From Leptolyngbyaceae cyanobacterium JSC-12 (GTDB lineage Bacteria; Cyanobacteriota; Cyanobacteriia; Leptolyngbyales; Leptolyngbyaceae): DNA of 64,000 nucleotides. The notes beneath the pieces were generated by a model. The model did no database searches. It was not told the origin of the DNA and worked only from the letters and a program-made list of their open reading frames with translations. Shown here piece by piece: positions 17,254 through 27,134 of the stretch; the first letter of the stretch is position 1, and every line of letters begins with the position of its first letter. The position numbers and the translations under genes were made by a program. The stretch spans positions 1,572,723 through 1,636,722 of the forward strand of contig CM001633.1 in NCBI GenBank assembly GCA_000309945.1. The letters are read 5' to 3'.

Positions 17254-17645
17254 GGGTTCCTCTCTTTTCATCAATGACTAAACCGTGCATTTTGAACCTG
17301 AACCATCCTAGCGCTCAATCTTCTCAACATCGCTGAAATGGTTCTTGAATTTATCTACACATGAGATCCAGACTGCCCCGAAAGATTTCAGTTCCGACAT
17401 GATGCACATGATTTATAGAGTGTTCTGCGAAAATAAGAAAGTCAGAAGTCAGAAGGTCGGGAGTCAGAAGCTAAAGAAAGGGGCAGCAGCCAGATGGATT
17501 TTAGATTGATGATTTTAGATTGGAGAAGTCAGGAGCCGGAAAGAACTCCCTTAGTCATCAATCACCAATCTTTAATTCCTTCCCTGGTTCCTAACTCCTG
17601 AACCCTCACTTTCTACTCCCGCCTATTAATTTGGAAGAGAGAAGA
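17254..17645. other. Intergenic region with dispersed-repeat motifs, upstream of ilvD
   Basis: No gene was found in these 392 bases. From about 17430 the sequence is made of repeat motifs: AAGTCAGAAGTCAGAAGG, TTTTAGATTGATGATTTTAG, and the near-inverse ATCAATCACCAATCTTTAA followed by a C/T-rich stretch. These match the style of 15275-15447, the rnpB insert and the LysC linker. The ilvD ribosome-binding site GGAAGAGAGAAG lies at the end. Confidence 0.5.
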
Positions 17646-19334
17646 ATGTCTGAGAATTGGAGAAGTAAGGTTGTAACAGAAGGGGTGCAGCGGTCACCCA
17701 ACCGCGCCATGCTGCGGGCAGTCGGCTTTAGTGACGACGATTTCAAGAAGCCGATTGTGGGAGTTGCCAGTGCCTACAGTACGATTACCCCCTGCAATAT
17801 GGGGATTGCGTCCCTAGCAGCCAAAGCTGAAGATGGCATTCGGCAGGGTGGTGGAATGCCCCAGATTTTTGGCACTATTACCGTGAGCGATGGTATTTCT
17901 ATGGGAACTGAGGGGATGAAATATTCCCTGGTATCGCGGGACGTAATTGCTGACTCGATTGAAACCGCCTGCAATGCCCAAAGTATGGATGGAGTGCTAG
18001 CAATTGGGGGCTGTGACAAAAATATGCCCGGAGCCATGATTGCCATGGCACGGATGAATATTCCAGCTATTTTTGTCTACGGTGGCACAATCAAGCCAGG
18101 ACATTTAGAAGGGGAAGATCTCACGGTTGTCAGTTCTTTTGAAGCCGTAGGGCAATATAGCGCTGGCAAAATTGATGAAGTCCGCTTGATGGCTGTGGAA
18201 CGCAATGCCTGTCCGGGGGCGGGGTCTTGCGGTGGCATGTATACGGCAAATACGATGTCCTCAGCGTTTGAAGCCATGGGCATGAGTCTGCTGTATTCCT
18301 CTACTATGGCGGCGGAGGATGAGGAAAAGGCTGATAATACCCTGTTAGCAGGCAAAGTGTTGGTAGAAGCCATTCGCAATAATCTGCGTCCACGAGATAT
18401 TATTACGCGCAAGTCGATTGAAAATGCCATTTCGGTAATTATGGCAGTGGGTGGTTCTACCAACGCAGTCCTGCACTTTTTGGCGATCGCCCATTCTGCT
18501 GGAGTGCCCCTCACGCTGGATGACTTTGAAACCATTCGCGAGCGAGTGCCCGTGTTGTGCGACCTCAAACCCTCCGGACGCTACGTGGCAACCGATTTAC
18601 ACAAAGCAGGCGGCATTCCCCAAGTCATGAAAATGTTGCTGAATCACGGCTTAATCCACGATGACTGCATTACCATTACTGGAGAAACCATTGCTGAACG
18701 GCTGAGAGATATTCCTGATGAGCCACGCCCCGACCAGGACGTGATTCGTCCCTGGAATAACCCTATGTATACCAGTGGACACCTGGCAATCCTCAAAGGT
18801 AATCTGGCAACTGAAGGTTCCGTTGCCAAAATTACCGGGGTTAAAAATCCTAAAATCACTGGACCTGCTCGTGTGTTTGACTCAGAAGAAGCCTGTCTGG
18901 ATGCAATTCTGGCGGGAAAAATTCAGTCCGGTGATGTAGTTGTAATTCGCTATGAAGGACCCAAAGGTGGTCCTGGAATGCGAGAAATGCTGGCTCCTAC
19001 TTCTGCCATTATTGGCGCAGGCTTGGGGGATTCCGTCGGCTTGATTACGGACGGACGCTTTTCTGGGGGCACCTACGGTATGGTGGTAGGGCATGTGGCA
19101 CCGGAGGCATATGTGGGAGGAACAATCGCCCTGGTTGAAGAAGGCGACTTGATCACAATAGATGCCCATGCTCGCCTGCTGCAACTGAACGTAACAGCGG
19201 AAGAACTGGAAAAGCGCCGCGCAGCCTGGACACCCCGCCCACCCCGCTACACAACGGGGGTATTGGCGAAATACGCTAGCTTAGTCTCCACTAGCAGCCT
19301 TGGTGCTGTCACTGATTTGAACCTGAAACTGTAA
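17646..19334 (+). CDS. ilvD: Dihydroxy-acid dehydratase
   Basis: IlvD dehydrates 2,3-dihydroxy acids to the 2-oxo acids of the valine, isoleucine, leucine and pantothenate pathways, using an iron-sulfur cluster. The cluster cysteines are visible in [10 protein letters not shown] and [16 protein letters not shown]. The C-terminal part has [13 protein letters not shown] and [11 protein letters not shown]. With the start at 17646 ([10 protein letters not shown]) the length is 562 residues, standard for the family, and a purine-rich ribosome-binding site precedes it. A TTG 15 bases upstream is in frame but overlaps that site. Confidence 0.97.
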   Translation: MSENWRSKVVTEGVQRSPNRAMLRAVGFSDDDFKKPIVGVASAYSTITPCNMGIASLAAKAEDGIRQGGGMPQIFGTITVSDGISMGTEGMKYSLVSRDVIADSIETACNAQSMDGVLAIGGCDKNMPGAMIAMARMNIPAIFVYGGTIKPGHLEGEDLTVVSSFEAVGQYSAGKIDEVRLMAVERNACPGAGSCGGMYTANTMSSAFEAMGMSLLYSSTMAAEDEEKADNTLLAGKVLVEAIRNNLRPRDIITRKSIENAISVIMAVGGSTNAVLHFLAIAHSAGVPLTLDDFETIRERVPVLCDLKPSGRYVATDLHKAGGIPQVMKMLLNHGLIHDDCITITGETIAERLRDIPDEPRPDQDVIRPWNNPMYTSGHLAILKGNLATEGSVAKITGVKNPKITGPARVFDSEEACLDAILAGKIQSGDVVVIRYEGPKGGPGMREMLAPTSAIIGAGLGDSVGLITDGRFSGGTYGMVVGHVAPEAYVGGTIALVEEGDLITIDAHARLLQLNVTAEELEKRRAAWTPRPPRYTTGVLAKYASLVSTSSLGAVTDLNLKL

Positions 19335-19344
19335 ACCGCTTGAT

Positions 19345-19373
19345 GCGATCGCTGCTTGCCGGGAAGCGATCGC
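19345..19373 (+). terminator. HIP1-built hairpin after ilvD
   Basis: A perfect 9-bp inverted repeat (GCGATCGCT and AGCGATCGC) with an 11-nt spacer lies 10 bases after the ilvD stop and is followed by CGTCTTTG. Both arms contain a HIP1 octamer. It may act as a transcript end or 3' stabiliser, though the T-run is weak. Confidence 0.45.
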
Positions 19374-19555
19374 CGTCTTTGAAAAATTGACACGTCTTGA
19401 ACCTAAGATTCAGTGAAAGCGTTTGATTGTAGCGTTGGTATGGTTACGCTAATGTTTGTGGCACCCTACCTGCGAAGGACGTTTTTTTATTGCCGATCAC
19501 ATCATCCCATTGATAGACAGTTACAGTGAAGAGTAACTTGTGTAATGAGGGTTGT

Positions 19556-21214
19556 ATGCGGTTTCACGGGCTAAGGCGATCGCACCTGTTTTTTGTTTCT
19601 TTTTTCGCTGTCGTGGCGATCGCGCTAACCAATTGTGCCACGAATCAAACGCAAACTCCGACGGCAGGAAGCACTGCTTCATCGCCTGCCCCAGCGGGAG
19701 CGTTGGTCTTCGGGTTGGGTGGACAACCTGTAAACCTGGAACCAGGCAACATTACCGATGGCAATTCGATTTATGTGCAACAGCAGATCTATAACCGCTT
19801 GATGGAATTTAAGCCAGGGACTCCTGATCTGGAGCCTGCCCTGGCAACTGAGTGGTCATCTTCACCCGATGGCAAAACCTGGACATTCAAGTTGAGGCAA
19901 GGGGTAAAGTTTCACGATGGCACCGACTTTAACGCGGAAGCTGTGAAGTTTAACGTGGAGCGCTGGTGGGATAAGAATCATCCCAATGGTGATCGCAATG
20001 CGGGTAAGAACTATGAAATTTGGCAACAGATTTTTGGCGGCTTTAAAGATGAGCCAGCATCTGTGTTGCAGTCCGTCAGGATAGTTGATCCCTACACGAT
20101 TCAGTTTGGGCTAAAACAACCCTTCGCTGCTTTCCCCAACGCGATCGCATCAGGATTCTTTGGCATCGCCAGCCCCACTGCAATCAAAAAAGCAGGTGCC
20201 AGTTACGGCACCCCCGGATCGCTAGCAGTAGGCACCGGAGCTTATGTGTTCAAGGAATGGCGGACAGGCGATCGCGTGGTGCTCGAAAAAAATCCCAACT
20301 ATTGGGAAACAGGTTTACCCAAAACCAATCAACTGGTAATTCGCTTTATTCAAGATCCGGCGGCACGATTGGCGCAAGTTCGAGCGGGGCAGGTGGATTT
20401 CACCGTTGATTTGGCACCGGACCAGAAAAAGGAATTGGACAGTGATGCCAATTTGCAAGCCGTGGCGCGTCCCTCGTTCAATGTGGGCTATCTAGCGCTA
20501 AATCCTGCGTACAAACCACTGGCAGATGTGCGGGTGCGACAGGCGATCGCCTACGCTATCAACCGTCCCGAAATTGTCAAAGCCTTTTGGGGTGAGTTGG
20601 GGCAACACAACCCCCACTTTTTGCCAGATGCGATCAGTTGGGCAAACTCAACCAATTTACAACCCTATCCCTTTGATCCCCAAAAAGCCAGGCAGTTATT
20701 GGCAGAAGCAGGATATGGCAATGGATTTGATTTAGAACTAATGTACATGCCCGTGTCTCGCCCTTATTTTCCTACACCAAAACCGATCGCCGAAGCCTTC
20801 GCGGCTGATTTGAGTGCCATTGGTATTCGGGTGAAGCTGAACACTAAAGATTGGGCTGCCTACCTTGCTGATCGCCGCAAGCCCCCTGGCTATCAAGCCT
20901 TCATGCTGGGCTGGACAGGTGATTATGGCGACCCCGACAGCTTCTACTATCCTCACTACGGGCCTGGCTCCACCGATGATATTGGCAACTGGAAAAATGA
21001 GCGCGTGTTTCAACTATTAAACCAGGGACGAGCAACCCAAGACCAAGCAAGCCGTGCCAAGCTGTATGCCGAGATCGATGAAATTCTTTACCAGGAAGTG
21101 CTACGGTTACCGATTGTGCATTCTCAACCGTTGCTAGCCCAACGAAAAACGATCACAGGCTGGCAAACCAGCCCCCTTGGCTCAGAGCCATTCAAAGTCA
21201 TCAGCAAGCAGTAG
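19556..21214 (+). CDS. ABC transporter substrate-binding lipoprotein, peptide/nickel type (SBP family 5)
   Basis: The 552-residue protein starts MRFHGLRRSHLFF with a lipoprotein signal ending in the lipobox LTNC, so it is tethered in the periplasm. The mature part has the family 5 layout: GGQPVNLEPG near the start, LAPSLATEW-like LEPALATEWSSSPDGKTWTF, and RVRQAIAYAINRPEIV in the middle. Such proteins feed oligopeptides, nickel chelates or opines to an ABC importer; no permease or ATPase is next to it. ATG 19556 is preceded by GAGGG. An upstream in-frame GTG at 19526 would spoil the signal peptide. Confidence 0.92.
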   Translation: MRFHGLRRSHLFFVSFFAVVAIALTNCATNQTQTPTAGSTASSPAPAGALVFGLGGQPVNLEPGNITDGNSIYVQQQIYNRLMEFKPGTPDLEPALATEWSSSPDGKTWTFKLRQGVKFHDGTDFNAEAVKFNVERWWDKNHPNGDRNAGKNYEIWQQIFGGFKDEPASVLQSVRIVDPYTIQFGLKQPFAAFPNAIASGFFGIASPTAIKKAGASYGTPGSLAVGTGAYVFKEWRTGDRVVLEKNPNYWETGLPKTNQLVIRFIQDPAARLAQVRAGQVDFTVDLAPDQKKELDSDANLQAVARPSFNVGYLALNPAYKPLADVRVRQAIAYAINRPEIVKAFWGELGQHNPHFLPDAISWANSTNLQPYPFDPQKARQLLAEAGYGNGFDLELMYMPVSRPYFPTPKPIAEAFAADLSAIGIRVKLNTKDWAAYLADRRKPPGYQAFMLGWTGDYGDPDSFYYPHYGPGSTDDIGNWKNERVFQLLNQGRATQDQASRAKLYAEIDEILYQEVLRLPIVHSQPLLAQRKTITGWQTSPLGSEPFKVISKQ

Positions 21215-21273
21215 CCAAAGCGTCCACCCAGCCTGGGTTCTTAGAAAAAAGACTGGGTTAGCGTAGATAAGGC

Positions 21274-22464
21274 TCAAATCTCGTACTGATTTTCTGTAAA
21301 CACTTTCATTGCCCGTGCCAGTTCGGCAGCTACTTCTGGGCGAGAAAACTCTGGCGGCGGCAACTCTCCCCGACGCAGCATTTCGCGCACCTTCGTTCCC
21401 GACAGATGAACGCGCTCTTCCAGACTACTAGGACTGGTCTTGGTTGTTGCCATCTGCTTGGTTCGCAGGCAGTAAAAGGCGTGTTCAAACTTCAACGGCG
21501 TGATCCCCAATGCCTCTGGCTTAAACTCATCAAAAATGTACTGTGCATCATAAGTGCCGTAATAGTCGCCCACGCCCGCGTGGTCACGCCCGACGATGAA
21601 GTGGGTACAGCCATAGTTTTTCCGCACTAAGGCATGGAAGATAGCTTCTCGCGGTCCGGCATAGCGCATAGCAGCCGGATTAATCGCCAGAATCACCCGA
21701 TCCTGTGGGAAGTAGTGACGCAGCATGATCTCATAGCAGGTCATTCGCACATCCGCCGGAATGTCATCTTCCTTTGTTGCACCAACTAAAGGATGCAGAA
21801 ATAATCCATCGACAATTTCTAGCGCACACTTAATGATGTACTCGTGGGCACGGTGAATAGGGTTGCGCGTTTGGAAACCAACTACCGTTTTCCAACTCTT
21901 CTCACGGAACAATGCCCGTGATTCAGCCGGATCAATCTGGTAGGTGGGAAATTTCGGGTGGGCATCCCGTTGCAAGAGCCAAACTGGACCGGCAAGATAA
22001 ACCGATCCTTGCCGATAAACGACCGCAACTCCAGGATGTTTTTCCTCATTAGTGCGATAGACGTGCAGCGCCTCGTGAATCTTGTCATACTGATATTTCT
22101 GAGTTAGCTGCAGTACTCCTATAAAGCGACCTTTTGCATCGTCTAACCGAACTAAAGTGCCTTCTTTGAGTGGTTCGGCAAGCTCTTCATTGACGGGCAG
22201 AGTGATGGGAATTGACCAGGGTAAACCATTGCTCAAATGCATCTCGTTCACAACAGAGTTGTAGTCTGCTTGCTCCATGAAACCCGTCAACGGACTGAAT
22301 CCGCCGATCGCAATCAGTTCCAAATCCGAAACAGCCCGCTCATCTAGTTGCACAATCGGCAAGTAATCCGCTTTGTCCAAAAACTCTTGTTTTTGATCAG
22401 GAGTGGCGATGCGATTAATCAACTGCCCACCGTGCGGAGCAATGCTGTCTTGAAGGAGACTCAT
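21274..22464 (-). CDS. sat: Sulfate adenylyltransferase (ATP sulfurylase)
   Basis: Sat activates sulfate with ATP to adenosine 5'-phosphosulfate, the first step of sulfate assimilation. The 396-residue product is the monofunctional single-chain form. It shows the ATP-binding motif [13 protein letters not shown] and the region [19 protein letters not shown]; the C-terminal [19 protein letters not shown] is also typical. The start at 22464 ([15 protein letters not shown]) matches family length and has GGAG upstream; the frame stays open further upstream into a separate small gene. Confidence 0.96.
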   Translation of the reverse strand: MSLLQDSIAPHGGQLINRIATPDQKQEFLDKADYLPIVQLDERAVSDLELIAIGGFSPLTGFMEQADYNSVVNEMHLSNGLPWSIPITLPVNEELAEPLKEGTLVRLDDAKGRFIGVLQLTQKYQYDKIHEALHVYRTNEEKHPGVAVVYRQGSVYLAGPVWLLQRDAHPKFPTYQIDPAESRALFREKSWKTVVGFQTRNPIHRAHEYIIKCALEIVDGLFLHPLVGATKEDDIPADVRMTCYEIMLRHYFPQDRVILAINPAAMRYAGPREAIFHALVRKNYGCTHFIVGRDHAGVGDYYGTYDAQYIFDEFKPEALGITPLKFEHAFYCLRTKQMATTKTSPSSLEERVHLSGTKVREMLRRGELPPPEFSRPEVAAELARAMKVFTENQYEI

Positions 22465-22528
22465 AATAAAAAAACAAATATGAAGGACAACAAACGAGTA
22501 TGGGCAACCGTCGAAATTGTAGGCTCGA

Positions 22529-22687
22529 TTAGCGGCGGCGACTACTGGAACGATTGGCGCGGGCATCTTCATCTCGACGACGGCGATCGCGCCATTCTGC
22601 TGCAGTCAGGTAAGCAACCCCACCGCTTACAATCACCATTAATCCAAAAGCAAGCAGAATTAAAATGCTATACGGAGAAATTTCCAC
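22529..22687 (-). CDS. Small membrane protein, 52 residues, GTG start
   Basis: The frame starts with GTG at 22687 and ends with TAA at 22529. It encodes (M)[20 protein letters not shown], a short loop, and a highly charged tail ([20 protein letters not shown]). A hydrophobic N-terminal span with an Arg-rich cytoplasmic tail looks like a genuine small membrane protein. It lies between petN and sat, all on the minus strand. No family name is recalled. It is shorter than most automatic cut-offs and uses a non-ATG start, so it is easily missed. Confidence 0.55.
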   Translation of the reverse strand: MEISPYSILILLAFGLMVIVSGGVAYLTAAEWRDRRRRDEDARANRSSSRRR

Positions 22688-22725
22688 AGCGCTCTAAAGC
22701 ATGAACGGTTGAAACAATTCGGATA

Positions 22726-22756
22726 GGTTGCGATCACTAACGTTCAGGTCGCAACC
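22726..22756 (-). terminator. Inverted repeat between petN and the 52-residue gene
   Basis: GGTTGCGA at 22726-22733 pairs perfectly with TCGCAACC at 22749-22756, leaving a 15-nt loop. It lies 27 bases beyond the petN stop. No T-run follows on the minus strand, so it may be a processing or stability element rather than an intrinsic terminator. Confidence 0.45.
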
Positions 22757-22782
22757 TCCAATATGCATACACAGCTTGGTCA

Positions 22783-22872
22783 TTAGAAGCCGTTGCGTGC
22801 CCAAACGACCAATGAAATGGAAAAAGTAAAAACAACCAGTAAGCCAACCCAGCCCAAGCTCAAAATATCCAT
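22783..22872 (-). CDS. petN: Cytochrome b6f complex subunit 8
   Basis: The 29-residue product begins [20 protein letters not shown] and ends LVVWARNGF. This is essentially the invariant PetN sequence of cyanobacteria and chloroplasts. PetN is a single-span peptide of the thylakoid cytochrome b6f complex, which passes electrons from plastoquinol to plastocyanin or cytochrome c6. The length, the single span and the terminal ARNGF are exact for the family. It is a stand-alone gene, as usual in cyanobacteria, and identifies the organism as an oxygenic phototroph. Confidence 0.97.
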   Translation of the reverse strand: MDILSLGWVGLLVVFTFSISLVVWARNGF

Positions 22873-23062
22873 AGCAGCCTGTAAACGCTCATTTCAAAAC
22901 AACTTCAAGAAAGATCATAGTTCAAAGTGGGGACTGGATGGCGAGAAATGGGGAATAGGAAATGGGGAGTAGGAAATCGGAAAAGGCTTTGCCGTAAGCC
23001 TAGTTGGAGTTGCGAAGCGTCTCTCCCTTCTGCCTCCTGCCTTCTGCCCTACAATAGCTCTT

Positions 23063-23500
23063 GGGAAGAGTAAGCGAGATGGTTGCGGGCTGCTAACCCC
23101 AGTCCGAGGAAAGTCCGGGCTTCCGAAAGACCAAACTTGCTGGCTAATCACCAGTGCGAGCGATCGCGAGGATAGTGCCACAGAAACATACCGCCCTCAG
23201 CACTGCAGATTTTGGATTGAGGATTTGAGATTCAACCATGAATCTCAAAATTCAACAATCAACAATCCCTGAGGGTAAGGGTGCAAAGGTGCGGTAAGAG
23301 CGCACCAGCAGCATCGAGAGGTGCTGGCTCGGTAAACCCCGGTTGGAAGCAAGGCAGAAGGAGCAACGGTTGGTCTTTTACCAGCTCCAGTAGGAGGCAA
23401 CTCCTGCGAGTCCGCTAGAGGTGTCTGGCAACAGCCATCCCAGACAGATAACCATCCCCCAATTGGGAGAACAGAACCCGGCTTATGTCTTGCTCTTCCC
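23063..23500 (+). ncRNA. rnpB: RNase P RNA (bacterial type A) with expanded helix
   Basis: This is the catalytic RNA of RNase P, which removes 5' leaders from tRNA precursors. Landmarks are the 5' region GAGGAAAGTCCGGGCTTCC, AGGGTGCAAAGGTGCGGTAAG, and the 3' strand AGAACCCGGCTTATG. The GGGAAGAGTAAG start pairs with CTTGCTCTTCCC at the end (helix P1), which sets the ends. Between CCCTCAG (23194-23200) and CTGAGGG (23269-23275), the place of helix P12, there is a 68-nt stretch. It contains a perfect 10-bp hairpin and resembles intergenic repeats of this genome. Ends are approximate by a few bases. Confidence 0.95.
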
Positions 23501-23715
23501 CTAACCCAATTGATTTGGCTTGAATCGACTCAACAGAAGTCTCGTTTCAACTAGCCTGGATTACACCGTTTGATGAGACTTATACCGAACGAATTGTTGC
23601 TATTTCCTGAGTGAAATGTTTGAGTCTCGTGAGTTACGGTTTAATGAATACTGACATGAAGTCCTCTAAGTTGCCTGGGATTTGATGTTCCTGTGTTAGT
23701 GGGTGAGAAAGGGTC

Positions 23716-25632
23716 ATGGCATTAGTTGTTCAGAAGTATGGGGGAACCTCCGTTGGTACAGTTGAGCGCATCCAGGCGGTTGCTCAACGGGTCAAACGCA
23801 CGGTTGATGCAGGTAATTCGGTGGTAGTAGTGGTCTCAGCAATGGGTAAGACCACTGATGGCTTGGTGAAGTTAGCCAGCGAGATCTCAACCAATCCCAG
23901 CCGCCGTGAGATGGATATGCTGCTCTCAACGGGTGAACAAGTTTCTATTGCACTATTAAGCATGGCACTGCAAGAACTGGCACAGCCCGCCATTTCCCTG
24001 ACCGGAGCGCAAGTTGGGATTGTGACGGAAGCTGAACATAGTCGTGCTCGGATCTTACGCATTGAAACTGATCGCCTGAATCGACACTTGCAGGAAGGCA
24101 AAGTGGTGGTGGTTGCTGGTTTTCAGGGCATCAGCAGCACCCATGATCTGGAAATTACGACACTGGGACGGGGTGGCTCCGATACTTCAGCCGTGGCGCT
24201 TGCGGCGGCACTCCGGGCAGATTATTGCGAGATTTACACGGATGTTCCTGGCATTCTTACAACTGACCCTCGAATTGTACCGGATGCCCGGTTGATGGCT
24301 GAAATTACCTCTGATGAAATGCTGGAGTTGGCTAGTCTGGGGGCAAAGGTGCTGCATCCCCGTGCCGTGGAGATTGCCCGAAACTTCGGTGTCCCCCTGG
24401 TGGTTCGCTCTAGTTGGTCGGAGGAGCCAGGTACCTGGGTAATTTCGGCAACGCCAAAGCCGCGATCGCTGGAAGGCTTGGAACTCAGTCGGGCAGTAGA
24501 TGCCGTTGAATTTGATACTGATCAGGCAAAGGTGTCCTTGTTGCGCGTACCAGACCAACCCGGTGTTGCTGCACGTTTATTTGGTGAAATTGCCACTCAA
24601 GATTTGAATGTGGATCTGATTATTCAATCCATTCATGAAGGCAACACGAATGACATCGCTTTTACAGTCATTAAAGACTCATTGAAGCAGGCTGAAGCAG
24701 TTGCAAATGCAATCATCCCAGCGTTATGCGGCGGCATCGCAACCAGCGGTGCTGAAGTGATGGTTGAGCAGAAAATTGCTAAAGTCTCGATCTCGGGTGC
24801 TGGAATGATTGGTCGTCCGGGAGTGGCTGCCCAGATGTTTTCGACTCTTGCAGCGGCAGGCATTAACATTCAAATGATTTCCACCTCTGAAGTGAAAGTC
24901 AGTTGTGTGGTAGATGCAGCAGATTGTGATAAAGCGATCGCAGCATTGTGTGAAGCGTTTGAATTAAAGAGTTCTCCAGTTGGGCAATCAGGAGGCAGAA
25001 TTCAGGAGGCAGATCAGAAGTCAGAAACCCGGAGGCAGGAGGCAAAAGAGATCAATCAGGGTATTGGGTATCGGACATCGGGGATAGATTCACCCCAACC
25101 CTCAACCTCTCTCCTGTCCCCTCTCCCTCCCGTTCGTGGCGTTGCCCTGGATTTGAAGCAAGCTCGTCTGGCAATTCGGCACATTCCTGATAAACCAGGG
25201 ATGGCGGCGAGGGTGTTTCAGCTTTTAGCATCCCGGAATATTAGCGTAGATATGATCATTCAGTCGCAGCGTTGCCGGGTGGTGAATGGTATAACCACAC
25301 GAGATATTGCATTCACTGTGGCGCAGATGGATGCAGAAGCAGCTCGTCAGACATTACAACAAGCAGTTCCAGAACTGGGTTGTGGCGAAATCGTGGTTGA
25401 TCCGGCGATCGCAAAAGTCAGTATTGTCGGTGCCGGAATGGTGAATCAGCCAGGGGTCGCTGCTCGTATGTTTGCAGCACTGGCTCAGGAAAAAATTAAC
25501 ATTCAAATGATTGCAACCTCAGAAATTAAAATCAGTTGCGTAGTGGCTGAAGAAGACGGAGCGCGGGCACTTCAGATAATTCATACTGCCTTTGAGCTAT
25601 CTGGTAACGAAAAGATTCAAGTCCCTGCTTAA
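23716..25632 (+). CDS. lysC: Aspartate kinase with four ACT domains
   Basis: LysC phosphorylates aspartate, the committed step to lysine, threonine and methionine. The kinase domain (about 1-235) shows [16 protein letters not shown] and [16 protein letters not shown]. Two ACT domains follow (about 270-420), then a second ACT pair (about 475-630); each contains a VSIxGAGM-like motif. Four regulatory domains are usual in cyanobacteria and mediate feedback inhibition. The linker between the pairs (about residues 424-472, bases 24985-25130) is odd. It is Gln/Glu/Arg-rich then Ser/Pro-rich and is encoded by DNA of the intergenic-repeat kind, kept in frame. A good ribosome-binding site precedes ATG 23716. 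Confidence 0.95.
   Translation: MALVVQKYGGTSVGTVERIQAVAQRVKRTVDAGNSVVVVVSAMGKTTDGLVKLASEISTNPSRREMDMLLSTGEQVSIALLSMALQELAQPAISLTGAQVGIVTEAEHSRARILRIETDRLNRHLQEGKVVVVAGFQGISSTHDLEITTLGRGGSDTSAVALAAALRADYCEIYTDVPGILTTDPRIVPDARLMAEITSDEMLELASLGAKVLHPRAVEIARNFGVPLVVRSSWSEEPGTWVISATPKPRSLEGLELSRAVDAVEFDTDQAKVSLLRVPDQPGVAARLFGEIATQDLNVDLIIQSIHEGNTNDIAFTVIKDSLKQAEAVANAIIPALCGGIATSGAEVMVEQKIAKVSISGAGMIGRPGVAAQMFSTLAAAGINIQMISTSEVKVSCVVDAADCDKAIAALCEAFELKSSPVGQSGGRIQEADQKSETRRQEAKEINQGIGYRTSGIDSPQPSTSLLSPLPPVRGVALDLKQARLAIRHIPDKPGMAARVFQLLASRNISVDMIIQSQRCRVVNGITTRDIAFTVAQMDAEAARQTLQQAVPELGCGEIVVDPAIAKVSIVGAGMVNQPGVAARMFAALAQEKINIQMIATSEIKISCVVAEEDGARALQIIHTAFELSGNEKIQVPA
24985..25130 (+). repeat. In-frame repeat-like insertion inside lysC
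   Basis: This stretch carries the motifs CAGGAGGCAGA, CAGAAGTCAGAAACC and AGGCAGGAGGCAAAAG, a GGGTATTGGGTATCGG run and a long C/T-rich stretch. All are typical of the dispersed intergenic sequences at 15275-15447 and 17430-17640. It separates the two ACT-domain pairs and keeps the frame open. The edges are approximate. Confidence 0.55.
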
Positions 25633-25723
25633 TTCCGCTCCTGTTTTGTGGAATTCTGATACCAGGGTGGTCATCATCCTATGCTTTTTCATTTTCATAT
25701 ATTTTTTTTATTTGCCTGAATCA

Positions 25724-26743
25724 ATGTTCAATAACGAGTCGAATGCGAACGATCAGTCTGGTGCTCAAGATAAACTTCCATCTTTAGCCAAACTTTGGGG
25801 AAAGCGCTACGTTCAAAGCTTAATCAGTTACTCTCATTTATTGAGCAATCGCGATCGCAATCGCTTTAGTGAAGTATCCTCACTGGATGGTCGTGCCCAA
25901 ACTGCCAAAAAGCTCTCCGACTCGCTTAAATTTGCTAGTGCTCAAGCCTGGAGCAAAACAGAATCATTGTTGAGTGCAGAAGTACAGCGCCACGGCATTA
26001 ATCCCCGATTGATCGACCCGTGGCATATTGCCCGTAACTCCCATCAATTATTTGAAAAAGTTCTAGAGGTTTATCATCAGGGGCATGCTCCTCAAAGTTT
26101 AGCAACTGTCATTGGTCCAGCCTGCGGTCGGGTGCGTGCTGAAATTGCAGCAAATGATCCCCGAATTTTGGGATTTATGAGTATGCAAATTCACTACACC
26201 GGGCAAAAATTATTAGAATCCCTCTCTCAGGCAGAACGGGTTTTAATCGAAGACTACTTTAAGGTGCTGGATGATCATCTTTACATGCCCTTACAGCGAG
26301 CTTATGAAGCAGCAGCATCCCATAGTGCTCAGTCCCAATCTCTTGTTGCAGTACAAGCACTCTTGCCACAAAGTAGCAGCATTGCCCAAGATATTTGCCA
26401 GTATGTAATTCAAAAATTTGGTAGCTATGCTTCTCTTAGTGGTGTATTGGCAGATGAAACCGTATTGATATCGAGCATTCGAGATGCTGAAATGTTTCAG
26501 ATTTATTTATGTGTTTGCACGTTAGAGAATAGTTTAGCCGCCTTTCAGGAAGAACTTTTTCCCTTGTGTTTGATGCTCTATCCACCGCTGAAAGTTGAAT
26601 GGTGGCTGGTGCGATCGCTAGTAGAGCAGTTAGCCGAGCAACTCAGACTACGATTAAGCACTCAACCTCAACACATAAACTGTTTCCGTCCCTATCTTTC
26701 AGCCATGCAAGAGTTATTCTCAGCCGAAGTTATTGGTGCTTAG
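25724..26743 (+). CDS. Conserved hypothetical protein, 339 residues
   Basis: A soluble, largely helical protein starting MFNNESNANDQSGAQDK. The frame is open further upstream to 25592 through an AT-rich stretch (translating to IILCFFIFIYFFYL), but that part overlaps the end of lysC. The ATG at 25724 is therefore preferred. No catalytic motif is obvious; conserved-looking parts are ACGRVRAEIAANDPRILGFM and MQIHYTGQKLLESLSQAER. It may be a cyanobacterial family of unknown role. It follows lysC by about 90 bases on the same strand. Confidence 0.72.
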   Translation: MFNNESNANDQSGAQDKLPSLAKLWGKRYVQSLISYSHLLSNRDRNRFSEVSSLDGRAQTAKKLSDSLKFASAQAWSKTESLLSAEVQRHGINPRLIDPWHIARNSHQLFEKVLEVYHQGHAPQSLATVIGPACGRVRAEIAANDPRILGFMSMQIHYTGQKLLESLSQAERVLIEDYFKVLDDHLYMPLQRAYEAAASHSAQSQSLVAVQALLPQSSSIAQDICQYVIQKFGSYASLSGVLADETVLISSIRDAEMFQIYLCVCTLENSLAAFQEELFPLCLMLYPPLKVEWWLVRSLVEQLAEQLRLRLSTQPQHINCFRPYLSAMQELFSAEVIGA

Positions 26744-27134
26744 GGCTGGTGAGTAAGGTCAAGATTGCTTTTTTACCTTCTTCGAGATTATGTATACCCA
26801 GGATATTTACCAGAGGTGGAACAACTGATTAACAGATATGTCGGTTAACGGCAATGGTATCCGAGATCGGCATGGGTGCTTCAGATTAGTCGAACCACTG
26901 TCGGTTATGGAGCGTATAAACGGCATATTGACCCAGCCTTTCATATCCTTGATAAGGTAAATGCTTAAGCGGTCGAGCGCAAGCGTTGGACCTTACACAC
27001 TAGAATTAAGCGCCTGGCTTGCAATGGGAACCTCCAGATCGTGCCATTGCCCGGTTTTCGCAGGCAAGAGATGGAAATTGCAGTCTGGCGCTTCAGGCGA
27101 TAGGGTTAGACAGAGGAAGACCGTGGAGTGGAAC
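26744..27134. other. Intergenic region upstream of cobK, nothing recognised
   Basis: I see no gene, RNA or cobalamin-riboswitch core in these 391 bases. A frame from 26961 is open in phase with cobK but has no similarity to the family and is not counted. The motif GTCGGTTA occurs twice near 26839 and 26909; its meaning is unclear. Confidence 0.4.

Noticed and set aside
21225-21265. Terminator between the solute-binding protein and sat genes
   Set aside because: ACCCAGCCTGGGT can fold, but the loop would be one base and no proper T-run follows on either strand.
26744-27134. Cobalamin riboswitch upstream of cobK
   Set aside because: No B12-box-like core was found in the 391-base region.
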